Below, piece after piece: positions 59,189 to 64,000 of a stretch of 64,000 nucleotides of DNA. Below the pieces are notes generated by a model, which was given only the letters and a program-made list of their open reading frames with translations, was not told where the DNA came from and did not search any database. This DNA is from Streptomyces sp. NBC_00620 (GTDB lineage: Bacteria > Actinomycetota > Actinomycetes > Streptomycetales > Streptomycetaceae), in NCBI RefSeq assembly GCF_026341825.1, contig NZ_JAPENY010000002.1, positions 62,001 through 126,000 of the forward strand. The letters run 5' to 3'. Positions within the stretch are counted from its first letter, which is position 1; each line of letters opens with the position of its first letter. The position numbers were made by a program, and so were the translations under genes.

Positions 59189-61234
59189 CTACTTCCAGGT
59201 GTCAGTCACGCTGTAGCCCGCCCCCGAACCCGTGCTGTAGGTCCGGTTGGCGCCCGACTCCCACGTCACGTTCCCGGACGCGTCCTTCTTGATGTACTTG
59301 TACTCGAACGACGTCGACTTGGGCACGATCGCGAGCCTGCCCCAGTACGGGTACGAGGCGGAGGAGAGCGGGATCGCGTCGGCGGTGTTCCAGGAGCCGA
59401 GTGACGGGATCGAGCCGACGACGTACACGTTGGTGCCGCTGGTGGTGGTGGCGTTCACGCCGAAGGTCACATCCGTGGCGTTCGCGCTCGCCACGTTCCA
59501 GGAACTGTTGGTCTCCACGGCCGAAGTGCCCGTGGTGAGCGTCCTGTTGGCGTTGGACTCCCAGGTGACGTTGCCGGAGCCGTCCTTCTTGATGAACTTG
59601 TACTCGATGCTGCTGCTCTGCGGCACGGAGACGTCCGTCTTCCAGACGGGGTAGCCGGACGACGAGAGCTTCACCGCGCTGGAGGTGTTCCAGCTGCCAA
59701 GCGCCGAGACCGAGCCGACCACGTACACATCGGTGCCGGAGGTCGTCGACGCGTACTCGTTGAAGGTCGCCGTGACCGTGCCGGTGCCCGGATCGGTGCC
59801 GCCGCCGCAGTTGACGGTGCAGATGTAGTCCGGGTCGTAGAAGGCGACCGCGCCCTTGGCGGGCACCGTGAGTGTGGCCTTGCCGCCGGAGACGGTGACC
59901 GTCGTGGCGCCGCCGTCGATCACATTGGGGTAGCTGCCGTCGGCGAGACCGGTGGTGTACGCGTAAGTGTTCGCGCCGGAGCTGTTGTTGATGGCGACGA
60001 ACCCGGCGCCGCCCCGGCCGAAGCCGATCACATTGGACGCGGGGGACTGCCAGTTGGCGACGGAGTAGCCGGTCGCCGCGTTGTGCCAGCCGACCATGCC
60101 CGAGACCGTGGTGTCGCGGTCCAGGCAGGACCAGCCGCTGGCGCAGTTGGTGTCGGTGACGAAGCCGCCCGAGTTCGGCGGGGCCTCGTCGCTCTGGCTG
60201 AAGGTCCAGCCGGCGTAGACGGACGGCGTGCCGTAGCCGCGTGCCAGCTGGAAGACGTTGGCGAGCACGGCCGTGGAGCCGTCCTTGTAGCTGAGCGAGT
60301 AGCCGTTGCGCTCGGTGTCGTGGTTGGTGACGAAGGTGTTGGAGTTCGCCTCGGTGGCCAGCCCCCAACTGCTCCCGAAACTCGACAGGTTGGCGATGTC
60401 GCCCTGGAACTGCGACTTCACCTGCGAGGCGAAGGTGAAGTCGAGGACGTCACCGGTGCCGTAGTACTCGTCGAGCGAGGGCGGTGTACCCGGGTAGATC
60501 TCCTGTGTGATGTACGGCGCCGAGCCCGCGGTCGTCGTATGCAGTCCGGCGACGATGGCGCTCATGTCCGCGGCCTCGATGTGCTTGGCCGCGTCGACGC
60601 GGAAGCCGTCGACACCCAGGTCGATCTGCTGGTTGAGGAAGCCGATGATCTTCGTGCGGACGCCGCTCTCGGCGGTGTCCAGGTCGGGCAGGCCCAGGAG
60701 TTCGCAGTGCTGGACCTGGTAGCGGTTGGTCCAGTCCGTGATCGTAGTGGTGCAGTCGTCGCTGTCGGCCGGGTCGTAGTCCGGGGTGTCGTACTTGGTG
60801 GTGAGGACGGTGCCGTTGTAGCCGGTGCCGGTCTGGGCGGCGGTGTGGTTGATCACCGCGTCCGTGTAGACCTTGATACCCGCGGCGTGGCAGGTGTCGA
60901 CCATGGTCTTGAACTGAGTCGCCGTCCCGAAACGGCTGTTCAGGTTGTACGCGTACGGCTGGTACACGTCCCACCAGTAGAAGTTGGACTGCTTGAGCGA
61001 TTCGGCGGGCGGCGCCACCTGCACCGCTCCGTATCCGGCCGGGTCGAGCACGTCGGTGCACTCGGCGGCGACCGACTTCCAGTTCCACTCCCACAGGTTG
61101 GCGATCACATCCCCGTTGGGTATACCGGTGTCGGCCGCGGCGGCCTGCTGGGCGGGCAGCGCGGCAAGACCGCCTACCGCCAGCGCGGCGGTCAGCAGCA
61201 GCCTGGTGATCCTTCTGCGTCTTAAGGCCATCAT
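59189..61234 (-). CDS. Secreted alpha-amylase (GH13) with two C-terminal starch-binding domains
   Basis: The 681-residue preprotein has a signal peptide (about 1-35), a GH13 domain with DAVINHTA, GFRVDAAKH (nucleophile), ITQEIY (acid) and FVTNHDTERN (stabiliser), an amylase beta-sandwich domain, and two successive CBM20 modules (about 490-585 and 590-681). The two modules share GTxVYVVGSxxxLGSWN, EYKxIKKDxSGNVTWES and ANRT text. One CBM20 is usual; two should strengthen binding to raw starch. GAGGAG precedes the ATG at 61234. It shares an operator region with the divergent amylase gene. Confidence 0.93.
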   Translation of the reverse strand: MMALRRRRITRLLLTAALAVGGLAALPAQQAAAADTGIPNGDVIANLWEWNWKSVAAECTDVLDPAGYGAVQVAPPAESLKQSNFYWWDVYQPYAYNLNSRFGTATQFKTMVDTCHAAGIKVYTDAVINHTAAQTGTGYNGTVLTTKYDTPDYDPADSDDCTTTITDWTNRYQVQHCELLGLPDLDTAESGVRTKIIGFLNQQIDLGVDGFRVDAAKHIEAADMSAIVAGLHTTTAGSAPYITQEIYPGTPPSLDEYYGTGDVLDFTFASQVKSQFQGDIANLSSFGSSWGLATEANSNTFVTNHDTERNGYSLSYKDGSTAVLANVFQLARGYGTPSVYAGWTFSQSDEAPPNSGGFVTDTNCASGWSCLDRDTTVSGMVGWHNAATGYSVANWQSPASNVIGFGRGGAGFVAINNSSGANTYAYTTGLADGSYPNVIDGGATTVTVSGGKATLTVPAKGAVAFYDPDYICTVNCGGGTDPGTGTVTATFNEYASTTSGTDVYVVGSVSALGSWNTSSAVKLSSSGYPVWKTDVSVPQSSSIEYKFIKKDGSGNVTWESNANRTLTTGTSAVETNSSWNVASANATDVTFGVNATTTSGTNVYVVGSIPSLGSWNTADAIPLSSASYPYWGRLAIVPKSTSFEYKYIKKDASGNVTWESGANRTYSTGSGAGYSVTDTWK

Positions 61235-61354
61235 GGTGCGGCTCCTCTTCGGATCCGGCCGGCTCGACCGGGACGCGCGGGGCGTCGGCTCGTGTGGAGC
61301 GTGGGACTGCCGAAGGGTCCGCGTCAATACAGGAGTTGGAAGTTCTTTCGACAT

Positions 61355-61376
61355 CTTGCTGAAACTTGCGTGCAAG
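61355..61376. promoter_or_regulatory. MalR operator candidate between the two amylase genes
   Basis: CTTGCTGAAACTTGCG has CTTGC half-sites at 61355 and 61365 (10-bp spacing), and CTTGCG-TGCAAG forms an inverted pair to 61376. It lies about 50 bp before the rightward amylase start and 120 bp before the leftward one. Confidence 0.7.
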
Positions 61377-61426
61377 AGATACGTTCCGATCCCCCCACCC
61401 GCACAAGGAAGTGCAGGAGCACTCAC

Positions 61427-62809
61427 ATGGCAAGGAAAACGCTTGCCGCCACGCTCGCCCTCGCGGCGGGCCTGGCGGTCACGGTGGCTGTACCCCCAGG
61501 CACGGCGGCGGCCTCCCCGCCCGGCACCAAGGACGTCACGGCCGTCCTCTTCGAGTGGGACTTCGACTCCGTCGCGACGGAGTGCGCCAGCCGGCTCGGC
61601 CCCGCCGGGTACGGCTTCGTCCAGGTCTCACCACCCGCCGAGCACATACAAGGCTCGCAGTGGTGGACCTCGTACCAGCCGGTCAGCTACCAGATAGCCG
61701 GGCGGCTCGGCAACGCCACCGACTTCCAGGAGATGGTCACGGCCTGCCACAACGCGGGCGTGAAGGTCGTCGTCGACACGGTCATCAACCACATGTCGGC
61801 GGGCAGCGGCACCGGCACCGGCGGCTCCTCGTACACGAAGTACAACTACCCGGGCCTGTACTCCTCGTACGACTTCGACGACTGCACCGCCACCATCAGC
61901 GACTACACGAACCGCACCAATGTGCAGAACTGTGAGCTGGTCGGTCTCGCGGACCTCGACACGGGCGAGTCGTACGTCCGCTCCGCCATCGCCGGCTACA
62001 TGAACACCCTGCTCGGCTACGGCGTCGACGGCTTCCGCATCGACGCGGCCAAGCACATGCCGGCGGCCGACCTCGCCAACATCAAGTCCCGGCTGAGCAA
62101 TTCGAGCGTGTACTGGAAGCAGGAGGTCATCTACGGCTCGGGCGAGGCCGTCCAGCCGACCGAGTACACCGGCAACGGCGACGTCCAGGAGTTCCGGTAC
62201 GCGTACGACCTCAAGCGGGTCTTCAACAACGAGAACCTCGCCTACCTGAGCAACTACGGCGAGGGCTGGGGCTATATGAGCAGCGGTGTCTCGGGTGTCT
62301 TCGTCGACAACCACGACACCGAGCGCAACGGGTCGACCCTGACGTACAAGGACGGCGCGAACTACACGCTCGCGAACGTCTTCATGCTGGCCTGGCCGTA
62401 CGGCGCGCCCGACATCAACTCGGGCTACGAGTTCTCCTCCACCGACGCCGGACCGCCCAACGACGGTACGGTCAACGCCTGTTGGCAGGACGGCTGGAAG
62501 TGCCAGCACGCCTGGCCGGAGATCCAGTCGATGGTCGCCTTCCGCAACACCACCCGCGGTGAGTCGGTCACCAACTGGTGGGACAACGGCGCCGACGCCA
62601 TCGCGTTCGGCCGCGGCTCCAAGGGCTATGTGGCCATCAACCACGAGTCGTCCTCGCTGACCCGCACCTATCAGACCTCCCTCGCGGCGGGCACGTACTG
62701 CAACGTCCAGAGCAACACGACCGTCACGGTGAACAGTTCGGGCCAGTTCACGGCGACGCTCGGCACGAACACGGCGCTGGCGATCTACTCGGGCAAGTCC
62801 AGCTGCTGA
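61427..62809 (+). CDS. Secreted alpha-amylase (GH13) without starch-binding domain
   Basis: The 460-residue preprotein has a signal peptide (about 1-28, ending AAA-S) and GH13 motifs DTVINHMS, GFRIDAAKH (nucleophile), WKQEVIY (acid) and FVDNHDTERN (stabiliser). It ends after the C-terminal beta domain, so it lacks the CBM20 modules of its divergent neighbour and should act on soluble substrates. AGGAG lies before the ATG at 61427. Confidence 0.93.
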   Translation: MARKTLAATLALAAGLAVTVAVPPGTAAASPPGTKDVTAVLFEWDFDSVATECASRLGPAGYGFVQVSPPAEHIQGSQWWTSYQPVSYQIAGRLGNATDFQEMVTACHNAGVKVVVDTVINHMSAGSGTGTGGSSYTKYNYPGLYSSYDFDDCTATISDYTNRTNVQNCELVGLADLDTGESYVRSAIAGYMNTLLGYGVDGFRIDAAKHMPAADLANIKSRLSNSSVYWKQEVIYGSGEAVQPTEYTGNGDVQEFRYAYDLKRVFNNENLAYLSNYGEGWGYMSSGVSGVFVDNHDTERNGSTLTYKDGANYTLANVFMLAWPYGAPDINSGYEFSSTDAGPPNDGTVNACWQDGWKCQHAWPEIQSMVAFRNTTRGESVTNWWDNGADAIAFGRGSKGYVAINHESSSLTRTYQTSLAAGTYCNVQSNTTVTVNSSGQFTATLGTNTALAIYSGKSSC

Positions 62810-62821
62810 GTAGTGGCAGAA

Positions 62822-62859
62822 GAGGGCCCGTTCACCGATCACCCGGTGAACGGGCCCTC
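62822..62859 (+). terminator. Terminator of the second amylase gene
   Basis: GAGGGCCCGTTCACCG (62822-62837) pairs over 16 bp with 62844-62859 around ATCACC, 13 bp after the stop codon. Confidence 0.92.
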
Positions 62860-62913
62860 GGTCTGTCGGGCCTCGGTCTGTCGAGCCCTCCCTCCGGGCA
62901 GGATGTGAAAGTT

Positions 62914-62956
62914 CTTGCCATCGGTTTCAAGACTCTTGCTGTAAACCTTTCGTAAG
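62914..62956. promoter_or_regulatory. MalR operator candidate before the pullulanase-type gene
   Basis: CTTGCC (62914) and CTTGCTGTAAACCTTTCG (62935-62952), followed by TAAGCGATACG, resemble the CTTGCTGAAACTTGCG stretch and the following GAGATACG before the amylase gene. The common order suggests one regulator and similarly placed promoters. Confidence 0.6.
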
Positions 62957-63046
62957 CGATACGGTCACGCCGGCGCCCGGCAACGAAGCTGAGCCGCGGC
63001 GTGGGGTCGGACCCGAATGAGCCGTAATCGCAAGGAGTTCAGGCCT

Positions 63047-64000
63047 GTGATACCGAGATGGTCGGCGCCCTGGGCGCACCGCACCCCCCATCACACCGCG
63101 CGGCGCGGACGGATCGCGGCCGTCGCCGTGGTCGCCCTCACCGCAGCGCTCGTGCAGCCCCTCGCGGCCCGCGCCGCCACCCCGCCCGCGCCCCCGTCCG
63201 ATGCGGCCCTGGCCAAGACGGCCGCCCGCAATGACGCGACCCGCGAGCAGTTCTACTTCGTCCTCCCGGACCGCTTCGCCAACGGCGACACCTCCAACGA
63301 CGAGGGCGGTCTGACCGGTTCACGTCTGTCGACCGGTTACGACCCCACCGACAAGGGCTTCTACCAGGGCGGCGACCTCAAGGGTCTGACGAAGAAGCTC
63401 GACTACATCAAGGATCTCGGCACCACTGCCATCTGGATGGCGCCGATCTTCAAGAACCAGCCCGTACAGGGCACCGGCGACAACGCCTCGGCCGGCTACC
63501 ACGGCTACTGGATCACCGACTTCACCCAGGTCGACCCGCACTTCGGCACGAACAGGGATCTCGAGACGCTGATCTCCAAGGCCCACTCCAAGGGCATGAA
63601 GGTCTTCTTCGACGTCATCACCAACCACACCGCCGACGTCGTCGACTACGAGGAGAAGTCCTACGGCTACCTCTCCAAGGGCGCCTTTCCGTATCTGACG
63701 AAGGACGGTGAGCCCTTCGACGACGCCGACTACGCGGACGGTTCGCAGGACTTCCCCGAGGTCGACGCCGACTCCTTCCCGCGCACGCCGACCGTGACGG
63801 CCGCGAAGCAGGACGCCAAGGTCCCGTCGTGGCTCAACGACACGACGATGTACCACAACCGCGGCGACTCCACCTTCGCCGGGGAGAGCTCCGAGGGCGG
63901 CGACTTCTCCGGCCTCGACGACCTGTGGACCGAGCGTCCCGAGGTCGTCAGCGGCATGGAGAAGATCTACGAGAAGTGGGTCCGCGACTTCGACATCGAC
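63047..64000 (+). CDS. Secreted GH13 pullulanase/amylase-type enzyme, N-terminal part
   Basis: The gene starts with a GTG at 63047, preceded by AAGGAG with 9-bp spacing, and runs off the right edge; 318 codons are visible. A twin-basic-rich signal peptide (about 1-45, ending ARA-A) is followed by a GH13 domain start: EQFYFVLPDRFANGDTSNDEGG, FYQGGDLKGLTKKLDYIKDLG, AIWMAPIFKNQ, GYHGYWITDFTQVDPHFGT and DVITNHTADVV. The nucleophile and acid residues lie beyond the window. From memory, S. coelicolor has a large amylase-pullulanase gene at this place, which suits the context but cannot be confirmed here. Confidence 0.85.
   Translation, partial: MIPRWSAPWAHRTPHHTARRGRIAAVAVVALTAALVQPLAARAATPPAPPSDAALAKTAARNDATREQFYFVLPDRFANGDTSNDEGGLTGSRLSTGYDPTDKGFYQGGDLKGLTKKLDYIKDLGTTAIWMAPIFKNQPVQGTGDNASAGYHGYWITDFTQVDPHFGTNRDLETLISKAHSKGMKVFFDVITNHTADVVDYEEKSYGYLSKGAFPYLTKDGEPFDDADYADGSQDFPEVDADSFPRTPTVTAAKQDAKVPSWLNDTTMYHNRGDSTFAGESSEGGDFSGLDDLWTERPEVVSGMEKIYEKWVRDFDID

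Noticed and set aside
1..64000. CRISPR array or rRNA operon
   Set aside because: No regularly spaced 24-40-bp repeats and no rRNA-like conserved text were found.

Overview
The window is high-GC actinobacterial DNA, almost certainly from a Streptomyces chromosome. The evidence is strong third-position GC, GGAGG-type ribosome binding sites with frequent GTG starts, a large AfsR/SARP regulator, HtaA heme-uptake proteins with an LAXTG sorting signal, a coenzyme F420 oxidoreductase, MalR/MalEFG maltodextrin genes and typical Streptomyces GC-rich terminator hairpins. From memory, unchecked, the gene order resembles the core region of S. coelicolor around panB, nadE, glnA2, glnE and the mal genes. 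No rRNA, tRNA or CRISPR array was seen.

Layout. 1-4.9 kb: an iron-regulated heme module (HmuT-like lipoprotein, two HtaA surface proteins, heme oxygenase), with two DmdR/IdeR-type iron boxes. 5-16.5 kb: housekeeping and accessory genes, including methionine aminopeptidase, a sialidase without signal peptide, F420:NADP reductase, a site-2 protease, a 1084-residue SARP/NB-ARC regulator, a DrrAB-type ABC exporter and a rhodanese-type sulfurtransferase. 16.6-21.7 kb: a probable thiamine-precursor salvage operon, with a TPP-riboswitch-like leader, an NMT1/THI5-like protein without export signal, a second TPP-like motif, a ThiXYZ-type ABC importer and a small-molecule kinase, the last four genes translationally coupled. 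21.8-32.1 kb: panB, an MFS/TetR pair with a palindromic operator, a membrane endonuclease/phosphatase-family protein, a second MFS exporter, nadE and a secreted sedolisin protease.

32.2-46.2 kb is the accessory part. A 117-bp element with 21-bp terminal inverted repeats lies downstream of the DUF305/DUF3105 pair; a second copy lies inverted 17 kb away after glnE. glnA2 is the integration site of a decayed element of about 6 kb. The 3' end of glnA2 and its terminator occur twice, flanking a broken tyrosine integrase, a frameshifted methyltransferase and an intact, lower-GC, 1294-residue protein with an N-terminal Mrr-like nuclease motif and a NACHT/STAND NTPase, probably antiphage defence. Next come a DUF4157 protein (the leader found on contractile-injection-system effectors) with a separate C-terminal domain, an IS5-type transposase remnant, a vapBC toxin-antitoxin pair and an AAC(3)-family acetyltransferase.

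46.4-53.6 kb: glnE, an EamA exporter with a divergent LysR regulator, a PAP2-type membrane protein and malR. 53.7-64 kb: the maltodextrin regulon (malEFG without its own ATPase, an alpha-glucosidase, two secreted alpha-amylases and the start of a secreted pullulanase-type GH13 enzyme), with CTTGCA/TGCAAG operator-like repeats before malE, between the amylases and before the pullulanase-type gene. Secreted amylases would cut starch, MalEFG would import maltodextrins, the cytosolic glucosidase would finish degradation and MalR would repress the set.
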